Source: Natronorubrum texcoconense (GTDB lineage: Archaea > Halobacteriota > Halobacteria > Halobacteriales > Natrialbaceae). From it: a DNA stretch of 64,000 nucleotides. Positions 26,792-34,863 of the stretch are shown one piece after another. Both the position numbers and the translations under genes were made by a program. The stretch lies in the NCBI RefSeq assembly GCF_900100335.1, contig NZ_FNFE01000005.1:248001-312000 (forward strand). Reading direction: 5' to 3'. The notes under the pieces were generated by a model. It saw nothing but the letters and a program-made list of their open reading frames with translations. It searched no databases and was not told where the DNA came from. How positions within the stretch are numbered: position 1 is the stretch's first letter; each line of letters begins with the position of its first letter.

Positions 26792-28393
26792 TCACCGAAT
26801 CGCGACGCCGGGACGCGCGCCGGTGTGGTCCCCGCTTCGGACGACGAACTCGCCGTTGACCAGCACGTGGTGGATGCCGTCGGGATAGACAGCCGGGTCG
26901 ACGAACGAACCGCCCTGTCCGACGGTCTCGGGATCGAAGACGGTGAGATCCGCCCAGAGACCCTCCTTGAGAACGCCGCGGTCCTCGAGCCCCAACCGGG
27001 CTGCCGGCTGCCCCGTCATCTTGTAGACAGCCGTCTCGAGCGAGACGACGCCGCGTTCGCGGACGTAATGGCCGAGAACGCGGGGGAACGTCCCGTAGCT
27101 TCGCGGGTGGGGGACGCCGTCGCCGAGGGGGCCGGTCGGCCGCAGCGAGTTCCCGTCGCTGCCGATCATCGTGAGTTCGTGGGCCATGACCTCCTCGACG
27201 TCCGAATCGCGCATACAGAAGTGGATGTGTCTCGTCCGGACCCGGTCTTCGATCAGCAGGTCGATGACGATCTCCGCGGGGGGCCGGGACTCGCCGTCGC
27301 GTTCGGCGAGTTCGGCGACCGTCTGCCCCTGGACGTTCTCGAGGTCGGGCGTCCGAACGTTGGTAATGAGAATATCCCCCCACGAGTCGGTGTTGGCCTC
27401 AAGTTCCTCCCGGATCTCCGCTCGCGTCTCTTCGTCCGTCAGCCGGTCGAGTATCGCGTCGGTCCCACCCTCGCGGGCCCACGTCGGCAGGCGCGCGCCG
27501 AGACTGGTGGACGACGCGGTGTAGGGGTACTGCTCGCACTGGATTTCGACGCCGTCGCGGTCGCGGGCGCGTTGCATTCGGTCCAGGGTGTACTTGACCT
27601 TCCCCCAGTTGTCGCGGCCGACGGCCTTGTGATGTGAGACCTGTACCGGCACGCCCGCACGGTCGCCGATCTCGATGGCCTCCTCGAGCGCCTCGAAGAT
27701 GTCGTCACCTTCGCTTCGCATGTGCGTGGCGTACAGTTTGTCGTGGTCTGCGACGACCGACGCTAACTCGACGAGTTCCTCGGTGTCGGCGAACGCGCCG
27801 GGCGTGTAGATCAGCCCCGTTGAGAGTCCAACCGCGCCGTCCGAAAGCGCTTCGTCGACGATCGCTTTCATCTCCTCGAGTTCGTCGGCCGTCGGTTCGC
27901 GGTCCTCGTAGCCGAGGACGGGGATCCGCGCGTTTTCGTGCCCGATCAGCGAGCCGACGTTGAGCGAGACGCCGCCGGCGTCCGCGCCCTCGAGGTGGTC
28001 GAGGTAGTCGCCCATCGACTCCCACGCCGACGTATCGACAACGTCGCCGACGCCCCGGTAGGCGAAGCCCTCGTCGACGTCCTCGGCGCCCTCTCCGTAC
28101 CGCGGCGCCGCGCTCGTTCCACAGTTGCCGACGATCTCGAGAGTCACGCCCTGCCTGACCTTGCTGTGGGCGTCCCGGTTCGCGGGGAGCGTGAAATCCG
28201 AGTGCGTGTGGATGTCGATGAAGCCGGGTGCGACGACGGCGCCGTCGGCGTCGAGTTCGGTTCCGGCCGATCCCGGGACGTCCCCGACGGCGGCGATCCG
28301 GCCGTCGCTGACGGCGACGTCGCCGTCGAACCACGGTGCGCCCGTACCGTCGATCACTCGAGCGTTCCGAACGACCGTGTCGTATTCTATCAT
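26792..28393 (-). CDS. N-acyl-D-amino-acid deacylase (D-aminoacylase) family amidohydrolase
   Basis: 533 residues from the ATG at 28393. A metal-dependent amidohydrolase fold: IDIHTHSDF (His62, His64), the family-specific EIVGNCG (Cys91), THMRSEGDDIF and VSHHKAVG (metal-bridging His residues), and GSDGNSLRPTG (catalytic Asp). D-aminoacylases remove acyl groups from N-acyl-D-amino acids; relatives act on N-acyl-D-Glu/Asp or on D-amino-acid dipeptides. No signal peptide, so cytoplasmic. It is the last gene of the leftward unit with the epimerase and NlpC/P60 endopeptidase, 257 bases after the serine hydrolase. D-amino acid products from cell-wall peptides fit this context. Confidence 0.9.
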   Translation of the reverse strand: MIEYDTVVRNARVIDGTGAPWFDGDVAVSDGRIAAVGDVPGSAGTELDADGAVVAPGFIDIHTHSDFTLPANRDAHSKVRQGVTLEIVGNCGTSAAPRYGEGAEDVDEGFAYRGVGDVVDTSAWESMGDYLDHLEGADAGGVSLNVGSLIGHENARIPVLGYEDREPTADELEEMKAIVDEALSDGAVGLSTGLIYTPGAFADTEELVELASVVADHDKLYATHMRSEGDDIFEALEEAIEIGDRAGVPVQVSHHKAVGRDNWGKVKYTLDRMQRARDRDGVEIQCEQYPYTASSTSLGARLPTWAREGGTDAILDRLTDEETRAEIREELEANTDSWGDILITNVRTPDLENVQGQTVAELAERDGESRPPAEIVIDLLIEDRVRTRHIHFCMRDSDVEEVMAHELTMIGSDGNSLRPTGPLGDGVPHPRSYGTFPRVLGHYVRERGVVSLETAVYKMTGQPAARLGLEDRGVLKEGLWADLTVFDPETVGQGGSFVDPAVYPDGIHHVLVNGEFVVRSGDHTGARPGVAIR

Positions 28394-28650
28394 GAACCGG
28401 TGAACTCCCTTCACGCGTTAAAAACCAGCCCCTTGGAAGATAGGTCGGGCCCGCGGCCGGCAGCGGGCGGACGGGCCACGACTCACGCGCTTCGACGCTT
28501 GGTATCCCTCAGGAGTCCGACATCGCCGGCGTTCCGGACGCGACGATGGCCGACTACTTCGACGAGGGTCGAGACGCGTGTTCGGCGAGGTTCGAGACGC
28601 GTATTCGGACAGCGTCACACGGCGAACTGGATCGCAGCAGCGTGGCCTAC

Positions 28651-29748
28651 TCAGCCGAAAGAAGCCCCGACGATCGCGTGGTAGCGCTGCCGGAACCGGT
28701 ACAACTGCACCTGCTCGTAGACGGCGTTCGTGAGCAGACAGGCGAAGCGGCCGCGCTCGAGGTCGATCCACAGCGACGTTCCAGTAAACCCCGTGTGGCC
28801 GATCGATCGATCGGACCACTGCGGCGCCGGAATCAGCGCCGTCGCGACGCGCCAGCCGTACCCCTGTGCGGCGGTGTCCGTCCCGCTCCGTCGAACCGGC
28901 AGGCAGTCGACGGTCGGCGCGGCGAGCAGTCGGCTCCCGCCAGAGGTATCTGCATCTGCGAGCACCGCCTGTGCGTAGCGAGCGACGTCTCGAGCCGGCG
29001 CGAACAGGCCGGCGTTGCCGCTCTCGCCGTTCATCGCGTTCGCGATCGGATCGTTGATCGCGTTTCGACGCGCCCCGAGTCCGCGCTCGTGCTCGTAGGT
29101 CTCGACGACACCCGGATCGGGGTCGTCGTACGGCCCGAGCGAGGAGCCGTCCATTCCGGCGGGCTCGAAGACGTGATCCTCGGCGAGGTCCGCGAGCGAT
29201 CGCCCGGTGACCTGCCGAAGCGCTTCGGCGAGGTGGACGTAGTTCAGACAGCTGTAAACGTAGCCGTCGCCGATCCGTCGGTCGAACAGCTGTCGATCGT
29301 AGAGATCCGCGAGCGCGTCGTCGACGCCGTCCCACGCGTCGGAGTAGGCGTAGGGCTGCAGGCCGGACGTGTGGGTCACCAGCCGCCAGAGCGGAATCTC
29401 GCCGCGGCGGCGGCGCTCGAGGGCGGGGACGTGCTCTCCAAGTTCGTCCGTCAGCGTCAGCGCGCCGCGCTCGAGAAGACGAAAGAGGATCGTCGTCGTG
29501 ACGATCGGTTTGGTGAGCGAGGCGACGTCGAACGGCGTCTCGAGTCCGACGGGAGTCTCGTCGGTCGGCGACTGCTGCCCGATTGCCACCTCGACGGAGC
29601 AGTCGTCGGCGGTGCCAGCGACGGCGGCGGCCGCCGTGTAGTACTGGCGCTCTAGCCCTTCTTCGAGGAGGGATCGAACGCGCGCCGTGGTCGGATCGTC
29701 GGCGTCGCCACGCTGCGACTCGATTCGGCGAGTATCGTTGACTGTCAT
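28651..29748 (-). CDS. serine hydrolase, beta-lactamase class C/penicillin-binding fold
   Basis: 365 residues from the ATG at 29748, one base after the epimerase stop. The active-site SxxK is SLTK in DVASLTKPIV. The second motif is atypical, YSCLNY rather than YxN at the first position, and the third is GHTGFTGT in place of KTG. This pattern is shared by EstB-like esterases and D-aminopeptidases of family S12. No signal peptide is seen, so the enzyme should act inside the cell. In this operon a D-aminopeptidase or DD-peptidase role on imported peptides is more natural than beta-lactam resistance (inference). Confidence 0.85.
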   Translation of the reverse strand: MTVNDTRRIESQRGDADDPTTARVRSLLEEGLERQYYTAAAAVAGTADDCSVEVAIGQQSPTDETPVGLETPFDVASLTKPIVTTTILFRLLERGALTLTDELGEHVPALERRRRGEIPLWRLVTHTSGLQPYAYSDAWDGVDDALADLYDRQLFDRRIGDGYVYSCLNYVHLAEALRQVTGRSLADLAEDHVFEPAGMDGSSLGPYDDPDPGVVETYEHERGLGARRNAINDPIANAMNGESGNAGLFAPARDVARYAQAVLADADTSGGSRLLAAPTVDCLPVRRSGTDTAAQGYGWRVATALIPAPQWSDRSIGHTGFTGTSLWIDLERGRFACLLTNAVYEQVQLYRFRQRYHAIVGASFG

Positions 29749-29749
29749 C

Positions 29750-30826
29750 TCAGACGGGGGAGTCGGGAACAACGTCGGGATCGGGAACGATACCGTGGCC
29801 GGGGCCGAATAGATCGTGTGTTGGGCCCTTCGAAACGTCGGTTATGCCGCGTTCGAACGAGAGATTGCCGTCGAGATCGACGTACGAGAAGTCGCCGAGT
29901 CCGGCGACCAGGTGGGCGCTGGCGTGGAGCCCGAGAGCGCTCTCGAGCATACAGCCGATCATCACCTCGAGGTTCGCGCCGCGGGCGATTTCGGCGATCG
30001 CCGCGCCGTCGGTCAGCCCCGATTTCGCGGCTTTGATATTGATGACGTCGGCGGCCCCCTCCGCCGCGATTCGATGGGCGTCCGCGGGCGTGAAGACGGC
30101 CTCGTCGGCGGCAACCGGCACCCGGACGGTCTCGGTGACTCGCCTGAGTCCGCTGATATCGTCCCGATGGACGGGCTGTTCGAGGAGTTCGAGGTCGAAC
30201 CCTCGATCCTCGGCCTCGTGGGCGAATCGGATCGCTTCCTTCGGCGTCCAGCCCTGATTCGCGTCGACTTTGATCTCCGCGTCGGGCCCGGCGTCCCGGA
30301 CCGCGGCGACGCGCTCGAGGTCCGAGTCGACGCTCCCGCCGACTTTGACCTTGATCTCGTCGAAACCCGCCTCGAGGGCATCGTTCGTTTCAGCGGCGGC
30401 GGTCTCCGGGTCGACGATCGAGACCGTGAGATCGGTTCGAACGGGGGCGGGTTTGCCGCCGAAACACTCCGCGAGGGCGATCCCCCGCTCGCGACAGTAG
30501 GCGTCGTACAACGCCGTCTCGAGCGCGAATTTCGAGGAGACGGCCCCCGGAAGCGCCGCATCGAGTTCGGCGACGAGGCCGCGACGGTCTCGCAAATCTC
30601 GACCCTCCAGGATGGATGCCCCGGCCTTCGCGCACGCGACCGCGCTCTCGACGGTTTCGCCCGTGATCGGCTCGAGTGGTGCGCCTTCACCCCAGCCGAC
30701 GACACCCGAGTCCGTCTCGAGTTCGACGAGCACGTTCGTCGCCCGGTGTTTCGAACCCAGCGAGATCTCGAAGCTGTCGGTCAGCGGTAACTCGAGTTCG
30801 TAGACGTCAACCCGATCGACGATCAT
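29750..30826 (-). CDS. dipeptide epimerase, L-Ala-D/L-Glu epimerase type (enolase superfamily)
   Basis: 358 residues from the ATG at 30826, which overlaps the NlpC/P60 stop by four bases (ATGA). Muconate-lactonizing subgroup residues are all present: KVK (Lys159, Lys161), Asp188 in DANQGW, Glu216 in LLEQP, Asp241 in ADEAVF and a Lys at 265 or 268 in NIKAAKSG. A C-terminal D-x-D (Asp317, Asp319) that grips the dipeptide amino group marks Ala-Glu epimerases, and the numbering nearly matches Bacillus YkfB. It would convert L-Ala-D-Glu from murein to L-Ala-L-Glu for ordinary peptidases. Confidence 0.9.
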   Translation of the reverse strand: MIVDRVDVYELELPLTDSFEISLGSKHRATNVLVELETDSGVVGWGEGAPLEPITGETVESAVACAKAGASILEGRDLRDRRGLVAELDAALPGAVSSKFALETALYDAYCRERGIALAECFGGKPAPVRTDLTVSIVDPETAAAETNDALEAGFDEIKVKVGGSVDSDLERVAAVRDAGPDAEIKVDANQGWTPKEAIRFAHEAEDRGFDLELLEQPVHRDDISGLRRVTETVRVPVAADEAVFTPADAHRIAAEGAADVINIKAAKSGLTDGAAIAEIARGANLEVMIGCMLESALGLHASAHLVAGLGDFSYVDLDGNLSFERGITDVSKGPTHDLFGPGHGIVPDPDVVPDSPV

Positions 30827-31845
30827 GACTGACCCTCCGGGAGCAGTCGCTTCGTTGCCGACATCGATTCGTCGAGCGATTCGACGTACCGTTCGTCGTC
30901 CGGGTCGAAGCTGTTGATCGTCACCGCTTCGGCGCTGCCGTAGGCGTGGATGTACTCGCTCCCGCCGAGACTGATCGCGACGTGTCCCGGGAAGAAGAGC
31001 AGGTCGCCGGGTGCGAGCGCGTCGCGGTCGACGTCCCTCCCCATCGTCGACTGCTGATCGGCATCCCTCGGAAGCGAGACGCCGGCCGCGGCGTAGGAGA
31101 CCCAGGCCAGCCCGGAGCAGTCGATTCCTGCGGCCGTCATCCCGCCCCACTCGTAGGGCGTCCCGAGGAACTGCCGGGCGACGGAAACGACGTGGTCGCC
31201 GGCCCCCACCGGTCTCCGCTCGCTGACGCTCGAGGCGGGAAGCGTCGCTCGAGCGCCGGTTCTGAACGAGACCGAAATCTCGTCACCGTCGGCGGCGCGC
31301 GACTCGAGCCGGCAGTCGACGCCCGCGGGAACGGTCTCCAGCGCGGTTTCCGACTCGTCGACCACGTCGGCCGGCGCGGCGGTGACGACCGCGTCTGCGG
31401 TCCATTCGCCCCCCGTGGGTTCGGCGACGGTCGTCAGCGCGCCGTCGTCGACCCAGCCGAGGTAGCCGCCGGGCGTCCGGACCCGCCGCCACCCGTCGCG
31501 TCCGTCGTACGCGGTCACCGCGGCTCCGTAGAGGAGTTTCGTGACCTGCTCGGCATCATCGTCGGGCGCGCCGCGAACGGAGAGCACGCGACGGTCGGGG
31601 GCTCGGGGCTCACTCCCGTCCTCGAGCACAGCGAGTTCGTCGCGAACCTCGCGCACGCTCGCTCGCTCGACCGCGTCGACGACGGCCCGCCGCAGGCGGT
31701 CGGTCTGGACGATTCCCGAGAGCGTAACCGGACCCTCCGTCCCTCGCTCCGGCGTCTCGACGTCGACCTCGAGACAGGTCACGCGCTGGTCGGGCGCGTA
31801 CGCGGCCCTCGCTCGCTGGACGGCGAGGCGCTCACTGGAGGTCAT
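30823..31845 (-). CDS. NlpC/P60 family endopeptidase with SH3-like N-terminus (YkfC-like)
   Basis: 340 residues. The C-terminal NlpC/P60 cysteine peptidase has GTPYEWGGMTAAGIDCSGL (Cys243), FFPGHVAIS (His288) and YIHAYG (His300). The preceding ~200 residues contain SH3b-like beta segments such as GYLGWVDDGAL, as in Bacillus YkfC. YkfC cleaves gamma-D-Glu to diamino-acid bonds in free peptides with N-terminal L-Ala. There is no signal peptide, which argues against a lytic enzyme and for intracellular peptide processing. It overlaps both neighbours (14 bases with the decarboxylase, 4 with the epimerase). Confidence 0.9.
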   Translation of the reverse strand: MTSSERLAVQRARAAYAPDQRVTCLEVDVETPERGTEGPVTLSGIVQTDRLRRAVVDAVERASVREVRDELAVLEDGSEPRAPDRRVLSVRGAPDDDAEQVTKLLYGAAVTAYDGRDGWRRVRTPGGYLGWVDDGALTTVAEPTGGEWTADAVVTAAPADVVDESETALETVPAGVDCRLESRAADGDEISVSFRTGARATLPASSVSERRPVGAGDHVVSVARQFLGTPYEWGGMTAAGIDCSGLAWVSYAAAGVSLPRDADQQSTMGRDVDRDALAPGDLLFFPGHVAISLGGSEYIHAYGSAEAVTINSFDPDDERYVESLDESMSATKRLLPEGQS

Positions 31846-33097
31846 CCGGCACCTCCGCGTTAGCGACGACGTCCGCCGCGCGTTCGGGTCGGCGAATCAC
31901 GTCGACGTCGCCGTTCGACCGCGCGAGCAACACCGGCGGCTTCGGCTGGGCGTTCGTGTGCGAGGCGCTGCCCAGCGAGTACGCGCCGATTCGATCGACC
32001 GCGAGCAGGTCGCCGCGCTCGAGCGGCGGCAACGAGACGTCTTCGGAGATGACGTCGCCGGAGTAACAGAGCGGCCCCGCGACGTGGTAGCGTTCGCTGC
32101 GTTCGCCGTCCGCGAGGGCGTAGATCGGGTACGGCCAGTACGACGACACCGCGTTCGTGCCGGCGTCGAGCACCGCGAACGTCGTGTGCGGCGTCTCCTT
32201 GACGACGCCGACGGACGACACCAGGGTTCCGGCGTTGCCGACGAGCCGTCGACCCGGCTCGAGAAAGAGCGTCGGCAGCGACAGGTCGAGTTCGGCGGCC
32301 GTCTCGCGGACCGTCGTCGCGATCTCCGCGATGATCTCCTCGGTGTCGGGAACCGGGCCGTCGTAGGGAACGGGAAAGCCGCCGCCGAGGTCGAGCACGT
32401 CGATCTCGACGTCGAGTTCGTCCCGAATGTCGGCCGCGAACGACAGCATCTCGCGGGCGGCGACGGCGTACGGTTCGACGCCGCGGATCTGGCTGCCGAT
32501 GTGGAGTTGGACGCCGGCGAGTTCGACCGCGGGCGCCGACGCGGCCCGCTCGGCGACCGCCATCGCCCGACCGGAGTCGGTGTCGAGACCGAACTTCGTC
32601 TCCCGCGTCGCCGTCGCCACCTCGGGATGGGTTGGCACCTCCATCGCGGGGTTTCCACGAACGAGCACCTTCGGCCGCGCCCCCGTCGTTTCGGCGGCCT
32701 CGATCAATCGCTCGAGTTCCGTCGCGTTGTCGACGAGAAGGTACTCGACGCCGAGGGAGAGCGCGCGCTCGACGTCCTCGGGGCGGCGATTCATTCCGGT
32801 CAGCAGCAGCTCCTCGGGTTCGTAGCCGGCCGTCAGCGCCGCTGATAGCTCGCCCCGGGCGTACGCCTCGGCGTGACAGCCCTCGTCGCGAAGCACTGAG
32901 AGGATGCCGGGGTTGTAGTTCGCCTTCACGGCGAAGTGGACGACGGAGTCCGGGTACTGCTCGTCGAGCGCCCCACGAAGCGTTCGGTAGTTCTCTCTGA
33001 TATCGTCCTCGAAGAAGACGTACGCCGGCGTCCCGTGCGAAGAGATGAGTTCGGATTCGATTCCGGAGAGCCGTTCTCTCCGTTCCTGTAGTTCCAT
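31832..33097 (-). CDS. PLP-dependent decarboxylase, diaminopimelate decarboxylase-like (fold III)
   Basis: 421 residues from the ATG at 33097. Alanine-racemase-fold decarboxylase: Lys58 in HFAVKAN binds PLP, GGGFP lies in the phosphate loop, and EPGRRLVG and GPLCYSGDVI (Cys344) face the substrate. True DAP decarboxylases usually read CES at that site; here it is CYS (Tyr345). The substrate may therefore be DAP or another D/L diamino acid or peptide-linked relative. It leads an operon with the NlpC/P60 and epimerase genes, so decarboxylation of released meso-DAP to lysine would complete the route. Confidence 0.88.
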   Translation of the reverse strand: MELQERRERLSGIESELISSHGTPAYVFFEDDIRENYRTLRGALDEQYPDSVVHFAVKANYNPGILSVLRDEGCHAEAYARGELSAALTAGYEPEELLLTGMNRRPEDVERALSLGVEYLLVDNATELERLIEAAETTGARPKVLVRGNPAMEVPTHPEVATATRETKFGLDTDSGRAMAVAERAASAPAVELAGVQLHIGSQIRGVEPYAVAAREMLSFAADIRDELDVEIDVLDLGGGFPVPYDGPVPDTEEIIAEIATTVRETAAELDLSLPTLFLEPGRRLVGNAGTLVSSVGVVKETPHTTFAVLDAGTNAVSSYWPYPIYALADGERSERYHVAGPLCYSGDVISEDVSLPPLERGDLLAVDRIGAYSLGSASHTNAQPKPPVLLARSNGDVDVIRRPERAADVVANAEVPDDLQ

Positions 33098-33194
33098 TAC
33101 CCACAGTAGGCGCAGGTATCGGGGAAAACACACCCCCTCGCATACTAGGCGCTCGTTTCTCACCGACGCCGGCGGAAGCGACGTCCATGGGACG

Positions 33195-34145
33195 ATGCAC
33201 GCACTCGAGGGCGACACCGCGGGTGAACGATCGGTGACGGGACCGCGGCCGGAACTCGAGAGCTGGACCGAACTTCGATCGGCCGCGAAAAGGATCGACG
33301 AGCGCCTCGACGGGCGACTGGGGATGGTCGTCTGCGACGCCGGACCTGATCAGAATGTCGAATCGGATCACGACGTCGAATCAGATTCCAGCAGTACTCC
33401 CCTCGTCGCGATCCGTCCGACCGAGCGCTTCGGCGCCGCGAGCCTCGTCAAACTCCCGATTCTGTACGCGCTGTACCGCACGTACGACGGTCGACTCGCA
33501 GACCTCGACCGTCCGCACTCGATCGCTCCCGAAAACCGCGTCGGTGGCGATGGGCTGTTCCACCTCTTGTCGGACCCCACTCCCACGACCGAGGATCTGG
33601 CGACGGCGATGATCTCGGTGAGCGACAACGCCGCGACCAACGAACTGATCGACCATCTCGGCTTCGACGCGATTGACGAAGGAGCGGCCGACCTCGGACT
33701 CGAGGGAACCCGCCTCGGTCGAAAGATGATGCAGACGCCGGCGGTCGATCCGTCGGCTGCGGCCCTGGAAACCGACCGCGCGTCGCCAATCGAATCGAAC
33801 GGCCATCGGTACGTGAACTGGGTAACGCCGCGGGACTGCGCGACGCTGCTCTCGGATATTCACGGCGGGCGGACGCTCTCGAGTGCGGCGTACGAGCGAC
33901 TCGCGAGACCGCTCGCTCACCAGCACGACGGCTCGATGGTCCCCCGATATCTCCCGCCCGACGTTGATATCCTGCACAAGACCGGGAACCTGCCGTCGGT
34001 CGCCGCCGATGCGGGACTGCTGACGGTCGGCGAGCGAACGGTCGCCTACGCGATCTGCTGTGACGGACTCGAGCACCGCGGCGAGGGGGTCGACGCCATC
34101 GCCGAACTGAGTGCGGGCGTGTATCGGATTCTCGAGCAAGGATGA
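33195..34145 (+). CDS. serine hydrolase, class A beta-lactamase fold
   Basis: 316 residues from the ATG at 33195; longer starts would run into the divergent decarboxylase gene. SLVK (Ser83, Lys86), SDN (143-145) and KTG (262-264) are all intact. I see no ExxLN motif, the deacylating Glu of class A beta-lactamases. It is therefore more likely a peptidase or esterase, or a penicillin-binding relative, than a true beta-lactamase. No signal peptide. It is divergent from the murein-peptide operon with 97 bases between, a shared promoter region. Confidence 0.85.
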   Translation: MHALEGDTAGERSVTGPRPELESWTELRSAAKRIDERLDGRLGMVVCDAGPDQNVESDHDVESDSSSTPLVAIRPTERFGAASLVKLPILYALYRTYDGRLADLDRPHSIAPENRVGGDGLFHLLSDPTPTTEDLATAMISVSDNAATNELIDHLGFDAIDEGAADLGLEGTRLGRKMMQTPAVDPSAAALETDRASPIESNGHRYVNWVTPRDCATLLSDIHGGRTLSSAAYERLARPLAHQHDGSMVPRYLPPDVDILHKTGNLPSVAADAGLLTVGERTVAYAICCDGLEHRGEGVDAIAELSAGVYRILEQG

Positions 34146-34248
34146 CCGGAGATCGGGCAACTGAGAGCTGGGTCCCTCGATCCCTCGCGTTCGGCAGCCT
34201 CGAGTGAGCGCGCTCGGCGACGTCGAATACGAGTTTGCAGCCAGTGAG

Positions 34249-34650
34249 TCAAGAGGTCCCTTTCCCGACGAGAAAACCGCCGAGGGCACCGGGAATCGCG
34301 CAGGCTGGCCCGCCGAAGAAGAGGAACGTCGCGACGAACAGCACGGGGTTCCCGGCGAACGGCTCGAGGAACAGCGGCCCGGTTGGGACGGACGCTCCGG
34401 TGACGGACGCGGCGATCAGCACAACGAGAGCGTAGCCGACGGCGAATATGGGGGCGCCGAACAGTCCAGCGAGACCGCCATCGACCCATCCGTCGGCGGG
34501 ATCCGCCGTCGTTACGCCGGCGACGAGCCCGCCGACGAGTCCGGTGACGACGAACAGCGGGCCGAAATCCGGCCGCACCGCTATCACGATGCTCACCATC
34601 GCGCCGGTCAGTGCGAGCGCACCGAGTAGCACGGGTCGCCACCGAATCAT
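34249..34650 (-). CDS. small integral membrane protein, DUF5518-like
   Basis: 133 residues with four hydrophobic segments and several Gly-rich turns (GLVGGLVAGVTT, GGLAGLFGAP). It ends GALGGFLVGKGTS. This layout is common in haloarchaeal DUF5518 proteins of unknown function. No catalytic residues are apparent. It sits between the class A-fold hydrolase and the amidase and is likely monocistronic. A link to the peptide pathway is not shown. Confidence 0.7.
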   Translation of the reverse strand: MIRWRPVLLGALALTGAMVSIVIAVRPDFGPLFVVTGLVGGLVAGVTTADPADGWVDGGLAGLFGAPIFAVGYALVVLIAASVTGASVPTGPLFLEPFAGNPVLFVATFLFFGGPACAIPGALGGFLVGKGTS

Positions 34651-34863
34651 GAGCGATCACGTCGCTCGAGGAGGTGACGATCGATTGGGTTCGTCGCAGC
34701 CGGCAGTATCGAGGACGAAGCCATTGACGACCAACACTTGTTAGTAAGGTGTAATAATCTTGGCGGCAGTTGACGGCGTTCTCGGTGGCGATACCCACGC
34801 GAGCCACCAACTCCGTCGGTTCGATCGCTGGTAACGATCCGATCACCGACGTTGTGCGGCCAC

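Noticed and set aside
26657-27637. A plus-strand frame running through the D-aminoacylase gene
   Set aside because: It is antisense to a complete amidohydrolase carrying all metal-binding motifs; only its first ~45 codons lie outside that gene and have no recognisable similarity.
30827-31150. A 108-residue N-terminal extension of the epimerase frame
   Set aside because: It overlaps the NlpC/P60 gene in another frame and is Arg-rich. The ATG at 30826 begins exactly at the conserved N-terminus and overlaps the upstream stop as ATGA.
33195-34145. Antibiotic resistance (beta-lactamase) as the role of the class A-fold protein
   Set aside because: No ExxLN motif, no signal peptide, a host without peptidoglycan, and peptide-catabolism neighbours make this unlikely.
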